Origin: Bryobacterales bacterium
GTDB lineage: Bacteria > Acidobacteriota > Terriglobia > Bryobacterales > UBA6623
Assembly: GCA_022826925.1 (NCBI GenBank)
Contig: JAJDTX010000176.1
Span: forward strand, 32,362 to 96,361
Direction: 5' to 3'
DNA: 64,000 bases
The notes under the pieces were generated by a model. The model did no database searches. It saw only the letters and a program-made list of their open reading frames with translations, and had not been told where the DNA came from. A program made the position numbers and the translations under genes. Below, piece after piece: positions 51,457-59,739 of the stretch (position 1 is its first letter; each line of letters begins with the position of its first letter).

Positions 51457-53472
51457 GTGCCGAGTCCCGAAGAACACACCGTGCCGGCCCCATCGGTCGA
51501 CGACTATTTCGGCCGCGGCGGCGTCTTGGCGGCGAGCATGCCCGGCTGGGAGGACCGCACGGGCCAACTCGAGATGGCCCAGGAGATTGAGCGGGCAATC
51601 GCGGAAAAGCGCAACCTGATCGTCGAAGCGGGCACCGGGACCGGCAAGACGCTCGCCTATTTGGTCCCATTAGCGCTAGCCGGCCGGAGGGCGGTGATCT
51701 CTACCGGCACGAAGAACCTGCAGGAACAGCTGGTACGCAAGGACGTGCCCTTTCTGGAGAGCGTCCTCGGACAGCCCTTGCGGGTCGCTGTGATGAAGGG
51801 CCGGAATAACTTCGTCTGCATCGAGAAGCTCGCCGAGCAGGAACGCAGGCCTTCGCTGAGCGGCATCGAGGAGACCAGCGAGTTCGCCTTGATCCGCGAC
51901 TGGGTCGAAAAGCAAAAGACCGAGACAGGAGACCGTGCGGAATTGGCGGGACTTCCCGCGGATAGCAAGCTCTGGCCGCGGCTCGACGCGCGTCGCGAAG
52001 CGTGCCCGGGCCGGAAGTGCAAGCAATTCTCAGAGTGCTTCGTGACCAAGATGCACCAGCGCGCCCGCGAGGCGGATTTGGTGGTGGTCAACCACCACTT
52101 GTTCTTCGCCGACCTCGCCATGCGGGCGGACGAGGACGACTTCGGGCCGATCATTCCGCCGCACGACACCGTAGTGTTCGACGAGGCTCACGAGATGGAG
52201 AGCGTGGCCAGTCAGTTCTTCGGGCAGGTGTTGAGCAGCCACCAGGTCGAGGATCTTGCCCGGCACACCCTGGCCGCTGCCAAGCAGGGCGGTTTCGCTT
52301 CAAGCGAGCTGGAGGCGGCGGTGAAGTCCTTGCGGGCCAGCGCCAAGGCGTTCTTTGCCTTGTTCGAGGACTTCCAGCCCCGGCAAGTGTTCAGCGAGCG
52401 CGCGACGTTCCGCTCCGACCATGCGACGCAGTACGGTGGCTTGGATGCCGCCTTGAAGGGCCTCAACTCCACCCTCAGCTTGGTTCGGGAGCGCAGCGAG
52501 GAGACGCAACTTCTGCGTGGGCGAGCCAGCGAGATCAGGGCGCTGCTCCGCGTGTTGCTGGGCGATGCCGGCGATGTCGCGCGGGTGGAAGCGGAAGGCA
52601 GCTCGGCGCTGGCTTCGGTGGCTGATGACCAGACCGGGAATTTCGTCTATTGGGTCGACAAGCGCGGCAACGGCGTGTACCTGCATGCCACCCCGATCGA
52701 CCTGGGACCGGTCCTCGACGAGCGCCTGTTCCGCCAACACGCCAGCGCGGTGCTCGCTTCGGCGACCTTGGCTGTCGAGGAAAGCTTCGAGTACATCCGG
52801 GGCAGGCTAGGCCTTCACTCTGCCTACGAGAGCGTGATCCGGGGCCACTTCGACTTTCGGCGGCAAGCCCTGCTCTACCTCCCGGCGGAAATGCCCGAAC
52901 CGAAGGCGCGCGAATTCCCGGAGCGAGCCGCGAGCGAGATTCAAAGCGTACTCGAGATCACCCGCGGGCGCGCGTTCGTGCTCTTCACCAGCTACCGGCA
53001 GATGCGCGAGGTGCATCGGATCGTCTCCAAGACATTGGAGTTTCCCTGCCTGCTCCAAGGGCAGGGGTCGAATGCGGAGCTGCTCGACCGCTTCCGCCAG
53101 ACGCGGAGTTGCGTCCTGTTCGCCACGGCCAGCTTCTGGCAAGGCGTGGACGTGCCCGGCGAGCAACTCAGTTGCGTGATCATTGACAAGCTGCCGTTCG
53201 CAGTACCGTCGGACCCGATAGTGCACGCCCGCACGGAACGGATCAACGCCGAGGGCGGCAATGCGTTCCGGGAGTATCAGATTCCGCAGGCAGCGCTGGC
53301 ACTCAAGCAGGGCTTCGGGCGGTTGATCCGCACCGCTTCGGATCGCGGCGTGCTGGTGCTGTTGGACAACCGCATCCAAACGAAGGCTTACGGGAGGATC
53401 TTCTTGAACAGCCTGCCCGATTACGCCAAGACCGCGGACTTGGACGAGGTGGCGAGATTCTTCGGCCGGTAA
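51457..53472 (+). CDS. dinG: DinG/XPD-like ATP-dependent DNA helicase
   Basis: This 671-residue SF2 helicase has Walker A EAGTGTGKT (57-65), the DEAH box D243-EAH-246 and the Fe-S cluster cysteines C122, C184, C189 and C195 (FVC, then CPGRKCKQFSEC) as in XPD/DinG. Motif VI lies in QAALALKQGFGRLIRTASDR. It unwinds DNA 5' to 3', including D-loops and R-loops, in repair. It begins with GTG at 51457 after a short gap from the glycosyltransferase operon, giving MPSPEEHTVPAPSVDDYFGR. No N-terminal exonuclease domain is present. The gene is convergent with hemW and separated by only nine bases. Confidence 0.9.
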   Translation: MPSPEEHTVPAPSVDDYFGRGGVLAASMPGWEDRTGQLEMAQEIERAIAEKRNLIVEAGTGTGKTLAYLVPLALAGRRAVISTGTKNLQEQLVRKDVPFLESVLGQPLRVAVMKGRNNFVCIEKLAEQERRPSLSGIEETSEFALIRDWVEKQKTETGDRAELAGLPADSKLWPRLDARREACPGRKCKQFSECFVTKMHQRAREADLVVVNHHLFFADLAMRADEDDFGPIIPPHDTVVFDEAHEMESVASQFFGQVLSSHQVEDLARHTLAAAKQGGFASSELEAAVKSLRASAKAFFALFEDFQPRQVFSERATFRSDHATQYGGLDAALKGLNSTLSLVRERSEETQLLRGRASEIRALLRVLLGDAGDVARVEAEGSSALASVADDQTGNFVYWVDKRGNGVYLHATPIDLGPVLDERLFRQHASAVLASATLAVEESFEYIRGRLGLHSAYESVIRGHFDFRRQALLYLPAEMPEPKAREFPERAASEIQSVLEITRGRAFVLFTSYRQMREVHRIVSKTLEFPCLLQGQGSNAELLDRFRQTRSCVLFATASFWQGVDVPGEQLSCVIIDKLPFAVPSDPIVHARTERINAEGGNAFREYQIPQAALALKQGFGRLIRTASDRGVLVLLDNRIQTKAYGRIFLNSLPDYAKTADLDEVARFFGR

Positions 53473-53481
53473 GGCTGCAAG

Positions 53482-54588
53482 TCAGCCGAGCAGCTCGGCG
53501 ATCGCTTGATCGGCGAACAACAGGCCGCTGTCCGTGAGCCTGAGCCGGCGCCGTTCCGCAACCAGCCACCCGCGCTCGGTCAGAGCCGCCGCGTTGGCAC
53601 GCAGCCGCTCCCACTCGCTCGCGCTGCACCGCACGCCCTCCCTGGTGCGCAGGCCGGTCAGGATGCGGTCTTCGAGCAAGCGCTCGGAGTCGAGCCGCTC
53701 CGTGGAGACGCGTGCGGGGTCCCCGCGGTTCAAGCGGTCGACGTATTCGGGGGCGCTGGCCGCGTTCGACCAGCGGTGCTCGCCATCGAACGAATGCGCG
53801 TCGCTGCCGAACCCGAAATACGGCTCCATGCGCCAGTACTTGAGGTTATGCGCGCTCTCCGCCCCCGGGCGGGCGAGATTCGAGACCTCGTAGCGCTCGT
53901 ATCCGAGGTCTTGCAAGCGCTCCAAGGCGTGCAGGTACAGATCCAAGATCAGATCTTCAGCGGGCACCTCGCTAGCGCCGTAGCGCGTCCCCCCGGAGCG
54001 CAGCTCGCGACCGAGGCGGCTGTCGTCGTCGGACTCCAGCATGTAGATGGACACATGGTTGGGGCCGAGCTGCTCGAGCCACGCCAGGGACTGCTGCCAG
54101 GAAGCCCACGTTTGCCGGGCCAGACCGGCGATCAAGTCTACGGAAATATTGGAGATCCCGGCAGCGTCCAGGCGTTCGACCTCCGCGCGGACCGTCTCGC
54201 CATCGTGCTTGCGACCGGCGGCCCTGGCGACCTCCGGGACGAAGGACTGCACGCCGAAGCTGACGCGGTTGATGCCGGCTCTGGACCACGCTGCGATTCG
54301 CTGCGGAGTGGCCTCGCCCGGCGCGACCTCGATCGTTGCCTCGCGCCAGGCATGCGAGGGCAGTGCGCGCGCCAGCGTCTCGAACTCGTCAGGCTCGAGC
54401 AGGCTCGGGCTGCCCCCTCCTAGGTAGAGGGTCTCGGCACGCGGAAGCGCGGCCTCGCGAACCTCGCTTGCGAGGAAGCGGAGGTAATCGGCGCGCAGGG
54501 CCCGGGAGTACACGTCTGAGCGGAAATTGCAGTAGGTACACTTCTGCGCGCAGAAAGGAATCGAGACATAGATGCCGGGCAGCGCCAC
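53482..54588 (-). CDS. hemW: Radical-SAM haem chaperone HemW (formerly CPO-like)
   Basis: This 368-residue protein has the HemW start VALPGIYVSIPFCAQKCTYC, with the cluster cysteines C13, C17 and C20 followed by NFRSD (CxxxCxxC-x-F). YLGGGSPSLLEPDEFETLAR and the ISVDLIAGLARQTWASWQQS stretch are typical. HemW binds haem and delivers it to respiratory proteins; it lacks the extra cysteine of true coproporphyrinogen dehydrogenase HemN. I use the GTG at 54588 because GGAGGAG lies ten bases before it. The frame upstream is not homologous. Confidence 0.9.
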   Translation of the reverse strand: MALPGIYVSIPFCAQKCTYCNFRSDVYSRALRADYLRFLASEVREAALPRAETLYLGGGSPSLLEPDEFETLARALPSHAWREATIEVAPGEATPQRIAAWSRAGINRVSFGVQSFVPEVARAAGRKHDGETVRAEVERLDAAGISNISVDLIAGLARQTWASWQQSLAWLEQLGPNHVSIYMLESDDDSRLGRELRSGGTRYGASEVPAEDLILDLYLHALERLQDLGYERYEVSNLARPGAESAHNLKYWRMEPYFGFGSDAHSFDGEHRWSNAASAPEYVDRLNRGDPARVSTERLDSERLLEDRILTGLRTREGVRCSASEWERLRANAAALTERGWLVAERRRLRLTDSGLLFADQAIAELLG

Positions 54589-54614
54589 GGTCTTGCTCCT
54601 CCACGCCCGGTTGG

Positions 54615-54926
54615 TCAGTCGTGCTTGGCCTTCTTGGCCGACCTCTCTTGGACTTCGCGCTTCACTTGATTTGCTAGCTTGCCCGCCTCGGATGCTGCTT
54701 TCTTGGTGGCCTCGGCGACGACGGGCTTGGTCTTGGCCCAGGCCTCTTCCATCTTCGGCTTTGTCTGCTCCCACTTCTCTTCGATTTCCGGCTTGGCCTT
54801 CTCCCAGGTAGCTTGGGCCGTGGGCTTGATCTTCTCTTCGAAGACGTCTTTGGCCGCCTGGCGCACGCGGGGGTCGGACGCCACCTTGCGCACCGCGGTG
54901 CCGATAAGGTTCTTCAACAGTGGCAT
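54615..54926 (-). CDS. Amphipathic 11-residue-repeat protein (LEA/apolipoprotein-like)
   Basis: This 103-residue, lysine- and glutamate-rich protein has four perfectly spaced 11-residue repeats beginning with KP at 34, 45, 56 and 67: KPTAQATWEKA, KPEIEEKWEQT, KPKMEEAWAKT and KPVVAEATKKA. The first three carry W at 41, 52 and 63. Such 11-mer periodicity is that of amphipathic helices in group 3 LEA proteins and apolipoproteins, which bind membranes or protect proteins in drying. It has no signal peptide and ends in a basic tail. It follows hemW's start by 26 bp in the same strand and lies before pdxT. Function here is unknown. Confidence 0.7.
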   Translation of the reverse strand: MPLLKNLIGTAVRKVASDPRVRQAAKDVFEEKIKPTAQATWEKAKPEIEEKWEQTKPKMEEAWAKTKPVVAEATKKAASEAGKLANQVKREVQERSAKKAKHD

Positions 54927-54968
54927 GCGCAGGTATCGTACCAGCTTGGCCCTAGCCGCGAGGCCGCT

Positions 54969-55553
54969 TCAGGCCGAGCGCACCTTGTCGAGGAACAGCT
55001 TGTGCAGGCGCGTGTCGGCCGTCAGTTCCGGATGGAACGTGGCCGCGAGGTGCAGGCCCTGCTCGACCAGGATCGGCTCGTCCCCGTCGCGCAGCAGGGG
55101 CCGGACCTGCGGTCCGATCGAACGGATGATCGGGGCGCGGATGAAGACAGCTTCGAGCGAGCCTCTCGCGGTGCGCTCGGCAAATTCGGCTTCCGGCTCG
55201 ATCGTGCGGATCGAACTGTCCACTTGGCGGCCGTAAGCGTTCCGCTCGATCGACATGTCCACCGCGGCCAGCGACCGCTGTGGCGGGTTCGAGACGTGGC
55301 TGGCCAGCAGGATCGCGCCGGCACAAGTGCCCAGGATCGGCTTCTCGCGGGCGAATTCGAGCAATCCGTCCCAGAGCCCCTCCCGCTCGAGCAGGATGAT
55401 GTTGGTTGAACTCTCGCCGCCTGGCAGGATCAGGCCCTGGACTTCGCGAAGTTGGCTGGCGTAGCGCATCTCGACGGGCTCGACATCGAGTTCGGCCAGG
55501 CGCTGCGAGTGAGCCTCGAAGTCGCCCTGCAGTGCTAGTACCCCTATCTTCAT
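54969..55553 (-). CDS. pdxT: Pyridoxal 5'-phosphate synthase, glutaminase subunit PdxT
   Basis: This 194-residue class I glutaminase supplies ammonia to PdxS in the deoxyxylulose-5-phosphate-independent PLP pathway. It begins MKIGVLALQGDFEAHSQRLA, has LILPGGESSTNIILLEREGL, the nucleophile C77 in ILGTCAGAILLASHV and the catalytic pair H174/E176 (TFHPELT). The gene lies 63 bp downstream of pdxS on the same strand, the standard pairing. PLP would serve the aminotransferase-like gene and other enzymes. Confidence 0.95.
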   Translation of the reverse strand: MKIGVLALQGDFEAHSQRLAELDVEPVEMRYASQLREVQGLILPGGESSTNIILLEREGLWDGLLEFAREKPILGTCAGAILLASHVSNPPQRSLAAVDMSIERNAYGRQVDSSIRTIEPEAEFAERTARGSLEAVFIRAPIIRSIGPQVRPLLRDGDEPILVEQGLHLAATFHPELTADTRLHKLFLDKVRSA

Positions 55554-55616
55554 CGCGGTGCTCGCGCCCGGCTGGGGCGACAGCTGACGGGCCCTTGGCT
55601 AGCGCAGCGGTACTTG

Positions 55617-56501
55617 CTACCAGCCACGCGTCTGCAGCAACTCGCCTTCGTCAAGGCTTGCCACATCGAGGCCGGGCATCGGCTCGCCGAGATCCTCGCA
55701 GGACTCCAGGAGCTTCTCGGGGTCGCTGAAGAAGGTCGTCGCCTTGACGATAGAGGCCGCCCGGCGTTCGGGATCTTGGGACTTGAACACGCCCGAGCCG
55801 ACGAACACGGCTTCTGCACCAAGGCTCATCACCAAGGCGGCGTCGGCCGGGGTGGCGATGCCCCCGGCGGAAAAGTTGGGGACCGGGAGCCGGCCTTCGC
55901 GGGAGACCCACTCCACCAGTTCCATCGGTGCCTGCAGGTCCTTGGCGATGCGCGGCAGCTCGTCGCGGCCCGTCACGGTCAGATGCTTCATCTGCTGGCG
56001 GATGGCGCGCATGTGGCGCACCGCCTCGACCACGTTGCCCGAGCCCGCTTCGCCCTTGGTGCGGATCATGGCCGCGCCCTCGGCAATGCGGCGCAGCGCT
56101 TCGCCTAGGTTGCGCGCTCCGCAGACGAACGGGGCCTTGAAGCCGTGCTTGTCAATGTGGTGCTCTTCGTCGGCAGGCGTGAGGACTTCGCTCTCGTCGA
56201 TGTAGTCGACCTTGAGCGCCTGCAGCACCATGGCCTCGGCAAAGTGCCCGATCCGCGCCTTGGCCATCACGGGAATCGAGACGGCCTCCATGATCTCGCG
56301 CATCTTTTCGATGTTGGCCATGCGCGCCACGCCGCCTTCCTTGCGGATGTCGGCCGGCACTCGCTCCAGCGCCATCACGGCCACGGCTCCCGCTTCCTGG
56401 GCGATGCGGGCCTGGCTCGCATCGGTGACGTCCATGATCACGCCGCCCTTGAGCTGCTCCGCCAAGCCGACCTTGAGCCGAAATTCGTCCGTGAGGAACA
56501 T
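55617..56501 (-). CDS. pdxS: Pyridoxal 5'-phosphate synthase subunit PdxS
   Basis: This 294-residue (beta/alpha)8 enzyme makes PLP from ribose 5-phosphate, glyceraldehyde 3-phosphate and ammonia. It has the start MFLTDEFRLKVGLAEQLKGG, VIMDVTDASQARIAQEAGAV, MAKARIGHFAEAMVLQALKV with the catalytic-lysine region, IDKHGFKAPFVCGARNLGEA and FSAGGIATPADAALVMSLGA. I use the ATG at 56501 because GAGG lies seven bases upstream and the family begins there; ten extra residues in the longer frame are unrelated. pdxT follows directly. Confidence 0.95.
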   Translation of the reverse strand: MFLTDEFRLKVGLAEQLKGGVIMDVTDASQARIAQEAGAVAVMALERVPADIRKEGGVARMANIEKMREIMEAVSIPVMAKARIGHFAEAMVLQALKVDYIDESEVLTPADEEHHIDKHGFKAPFVCGARNLGEALRRIAEGAAMIRTKGEAGSGNVVEAVRHMRAIRQQMKHLTVTGRDELPRIAKDLQAPMELVEWVSREGRLPVPNFSAGGIATPADAALVMSLGAEAVFVGSGVFKSQDPERRAASIVKATTFFSDPEKLLESCEDLGEPMPGLDVASLDEGELLQTRGW

Positions 56502-56682
56502 TGTGCTGCCTCGCTCCCGCGTGTCGGGCATCGAACGCGGGTACTGATCTCATCCTAACGATGCTTGCCCCAACCTTCAAGCGGACAGGCCGCGAAGGCG
56601 TCGGCGCTCCGGAGCGGACACTCGTGCGTCGGCTCGACCACGGCCCCGGGGATCGTGCCGCAAAGTAGTATGCTGCTAGGTC

Positions 56683-58353
56683 ATGCCCACCGGATCGGAG
56701 CTATTCGTCCGCAGCCTGCGCAGCCAAGGCGTGGAGAACATCTTCACGCTCGTGGGGGACCACCTCAACGACGTGCTCAAGATCGCCGCGCGCGACGGGA
56801 TGTCGGTATATGACACGCGCCACGAGTCCGCGGCCGTGCACATGGCCGACGGCTGGAGCCGCCTCACGCGCACGCCCGGCGTCTCGATGGTGACCGGCGC
56901 TCCCGGGCACACGAACTCCATCACTGGCATTGCCACCGCCAACGCCACCGCCGTGCCCATGCTTGCCGTCAGCGGAATGAGTGATTCCGGCGCGCGCGAC
57001 CGGTACGCGTTCCAGGACATGGATCAGCTCAAGCTGGTGCAGGGCATTGCCAAGTACGCCGCCGTGCCGGCCCGCTCCGGCCAGATACCCTTTCACGTCC
57101 AGCGCGCGTTTCTGGAGATGCTGCATGGCCGCCCCGGCGTGGCCCACCTGAGCGTTCCGGTCGATCTGTTCACCGAGCGGAACGAAACGCACGCTCCCAT
57201 ACCTGGCGAGCGCATCGAGATCCTGCGCAGCGGGCCCTCCAGTGCGGACCTCGCCCGCGTGATGGACCTGCTCGCCGCCTGCGAGCGGCCCGCCGTCGTG
57301 GCCGGCTCGGGGGCTTATTGGTCCGGTGCCGAGGAGGAGCTCCGGGCATTTGTTGAAGCGGTCAACGTGCCCTTGTTCACCACCACCTTGGCCCGCGGGA
57401 TGGTCTCGGACGAACACCCTCTGTGCTTCGGCTACGCCGACTCCACCATCAATCCTGGCGTCACCAACGCCCTGCGCAAGGCTGACTTGGTCTTTGTCGT
57501 AGGCAAGCGCATGGACTATGGCCTCCGCATGGGCGGCTCGCAGTTGTTCGGGGAGGGAGCCAAGACTGTCCAGATCGATCTCTCTGACACCGAGCTGGGC
57601 CTGAACCGGAGGTTGGAAGTCGGCATTCTGGCCGATGCCAAGACCACGCTGGCTGCCTTCAACGAGGCGCTGGCGGAGCGAGCCGCGCCGGATCGCTCCG
57701 ACTGGCTGGCCGAAGTGGGGCGTGGCTGCGACGAGTACGCGGCCAAGGTCGCGGCCGAGATGGCCGAGCCGCGCGCGCCGATGCACTCGCTTCACGTCTA
57801 TGAGGTCTTGCGGGAGAAACTGCCGTCCGATGCGACGATCTGCTGGGACGGTGGGGACTTCGTCCATTGGGGCCGCTATATGCTCTCCGCCCGCCAGCCG
57901 GGCCGGTGGATGCGGCTCGGTTCCTTGGCTGGCCTGGGGGTCGGCCTTCCGATCGGTCTCAGCGCCCAGATCCTGCGGCCCAATTCGAAATCCGTGGTGA
58001 TAACCGGCGATGGCTCTTTAGGGTTCTACATCGGCGAGCTCGATACGGCCGTGCGCTTTGGATTGCCGCTCGTCATTATCGTCGGGAACGATGCCGGCTG
58101 GGGGGTCGAGCGCGAACTGCAGGAGGGCTTCTACCCCGGCTCGCCCACGGTCGCCTGCGAGCTGCGAAACACCCGCTACGACTTGGTGATGAAGGGGTTC
58201 GGCGGCGACGGTGCCTACGTGACGTCGCGGGATCAGCTGGCGGACGCGTTTGACCGCGCGTTCCGCAGCGAAAAGCCGTTCTTGGTCAACGTCGAGATCG
58301 CGGGTTTGGGCTCGCCCTACACCCGCAATCAGCTCGCGCTGCGGGCTGGCTAG
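56683..58353 (+). CDS. Thiamine-diphosphate-dependent enzyme (acetolactate synthase-like)
   Basis: This 556-residue ThDP enzyme has the three-domain ALS/POX/oxalyl-CoA-decarboxylase layout. The catalytic-glutamate region is YDTRHESAAVHMADGWSRLT near residue 43. The ThDP-metal motif GDGSLGFYIGELDTAVRFGL followed by VIIVGNDAGWG (GDG...N) is near residue 440-470. The FAD-like middle domain (LRKADLVFVVGKRMDYGLRM) is present. Decarboxylation of a 2-oxoacid or related ligation is expected, but the exact substrate cannot be read from sequence. The gene ends six bases before the pentahaem cytochrome gene, so they are likely co-transcribed. Confidence 0.82.
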   Translation: MPTGSELFVRSLRSQGVENIFTLVGDHLNDVLKIAARDGMSVYDTRHESAAVHMADGWSRLTRTPGVSMVTGAPGHTNSITGIATANATAVPMLAVSGMSDSGARDRYAFQDMDQLKLVQGIAKYAAVPARSGQIPFHVQRAFLEMLHGRPGVAHLSVPVDLFTERNETHAPIPGERIEILRSGPSSADLARVMDLLAACERPAVVAGSGAYWSGAEEELRAFVEAVNVPLFTTTLARGMVSDEHPLCFGYADSTINPGVTNALRKADLVFVVGKRMDYGLRMGGSQLFGEGAKTVQIDLSDTELGLNRRLEVGILADAKTTLAAFNEALAERAAPDRSDWLAEVGRGCDEYAAKVAAEMAEPRAPMHSLHVYEVLREKLPSDATICWDGGDFVHWGRYMLSARQPGRWMRLGSLAGLGVGLPIGLSAQILRPNSKSVVITGDGSLGFYIGELDTAVRFGLPLVIIVGNDAGWGVERELQEGFYPGSPTVACELRNTRYDLVMKGFGGDGAYVTSRDQLADAFDRAFRSEKPFLVNVEIAGLGSPYTRNQLALRAG

Positions 58354-58359
58354 CCTTGC

Positions 58360-58893
58360 ATGCGCTTGGAGCGAAGAGCGCCGGGGCTGGCGGTCGCGCT
58401 GGCGGCGCTGGTGCCGTGGCCCGGCCCAGGCCAGGCGCCGCCTTATGAGTCCCCGCCGGAGGACTTGCCCAGGGAGGTCGGGCCCCAGCCGATTCCCTTC
58501 GACCATCGGCTGCACATGGAGAACCGGATGGCGTGCGCCGATTGCCACCCCGGTTCGGGAGTGGCTCCCCGAGCCGGCTTGCCGGATCGCGATCAATGCA
58601 TGCAGTGCCACCAAGCGATCGCTGCCGACAAGCCCGCCGTGCGACAGCTCGCCGCCCTGCCAGCGGGTAGCAAGATCCAGTGGCGGCGGGCCTATCAGGT
58701 GCCGGATTTCGTCTTTTTCAGCCATGCCGAGCATGCCAAGGGGAGCCTGGCGTGCGCCGATTGCCACGGTCCCGTGCAGGAGAGGCGGGTGCTGATGCAG
58801 GAAGTGTCGACCAACATGGTGGCCTGCATGAACTGCCACGCGCTGCGCCAGGTTTCCAACGAATGCTTCTTGTGTCACGACTTAGGCCAGTAG
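58360..58893 (+). CDS. Exported pentahaem cytochrome c (class III/c7-like)
   Basis: This 177-residue protein starts with a Sec signal (~1-26, ending PGQA). It has five CxxCH haem sites at 59-63, 80-84, 132-136, 156-160 and 169-173, plus extra histidines (FDHRLHM, FFSHAEHAKGS) that could be distal ligands. The FDHRLH...CADCH and FSHAEHAKG...CADCH repeats are typical of c3/c7-type cytochromes and of electron-transfer subunits in respiratory complexes such as alternative complex III. It follows the ThDP enzyme gene by six bases. It starts at ATG 58360. A periplasmic electron-carrier role is inferred. Confidence 0.85.
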   Translation: MRLERRAPGLAVALAALVPWPGPGQAPPYESPPEDLPREVGPQPIPFDHRLHMENRMACADCHPGSGVAPRAGLPDRDQCMQCHQAIAADKPAVRQLAALPAGSKIQWRRAYQVPDFVFFSHAEHAKGSLACADCHGPVQERRVLMQEVSTNMVACMNCHALRQVSNECFLCHDLGQ

Positions 58894-59004
58894 CTCCGGT
58901 CCGCCCGCCCGATCTCTCTGCTGCAATGATGGGGGAAGCAGCCTCCCTGCGCGGCGTCGCCCTGCGCGCGGCCCGGCCGGGACTCTCCGAGCCGCGCCCT
59001 GCGC

Positions 59005-59610
59005 ATGGATTCAGACAAGCCGAGCCCTGCTGACGGCACCCCGCCCCTGGCGACAACTCTGGGCGGCGCTGTCGCGGATATCTTCCGGCATCCGGTGGAT
59101 CGGCTGATCCGCCACTGGAACTGGAAGGCCGCGCTGATCAGCGCGTGCCTGCGCACGACGATTTTCTTCACGGTGAACCTGACCGCCAGCTGGAACAGCG
59201 CGGTGTCCGCCGCCGTGACCGAGCTCTTCTACCGAGCCCCGATGGTCGGCACCTTGGCGGCTATGTCGCAGACCTTCCGCCGGGTCCAGCCCGCTTGGGT
59301 GGCCAGCGTCGTCGTGATGGCGCTGCTACCGGCCATGGGCCATGGCATCGAATTCACGGTCCACTGGTTCCGTGGCACGGAGAAGCTGTCCGCGAGCGTG
59401 GCCGTGTCCGTGGCGTTCTCCATCGCCACGACCGGGCTGAATTACCTGTTGCACCGGCGCGACGTGCTGGTCGTGGGCCACGGGGCAAGACCGTTTCTTA
59501 CCGACATTTTCCAAGTGGCGCCGCACCTGTTCGACATATTGCTGAAGAAGCCGATCCGCCTGCTCCGAGGGGCGGCGTTCGGGGCGGACTCGTCTCGCAC
59601 GAAGCCCTGA
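59005..59610 (+). CDS. Membrane protein of unknown function
   Basis: This 201-residue protein has about three hydrophobic segments (ALISACLRTTIFFTVNLTAS, WVASVVVMALLPAMGHGIEF, SVAVSVAFSIATTGLNYLLH) and basic loops, ending in a cytoplasmic tail. The start is ATG 59005, 111 bp after the cytochrome gene. It resembles no family I know; MALLPAMGHGIEFTVHWFRG looks conserved. It could be an accessory of the cytochrome, but no evidence links them beyond proximity. Confidence 0.6.
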   Translation: MDSDKPSPADGTPPLATTLGGAVADIFRHPVDRLIRHWNWKAALISACLRTTIFFTVNLTASWNSAVSAAVTELFYRAPMVGTLAAMSQTFRRVQPAWVASVVVMALLPAMGHGIEFTVHWFRGTEKLSASVAVSVAFSIATTGLNYLLHRRDVLVVGHGARPFLTDIFQVAPHLFDILLKKPIRLLRGAAFGADSSRTKP

Positions 59611-59739
59611 CGAGCTGGCACTCGGGCTAGTGCGTCAATTTGAGTGACACGGGTCGCGAGCGGGTAGGTCCGTAGAGCGCCAACATCGTCTGGCGCTTAA
59701 GCTTGACTTGCCTGGCCGCTGGGCGGTCTACTGGTTTCA

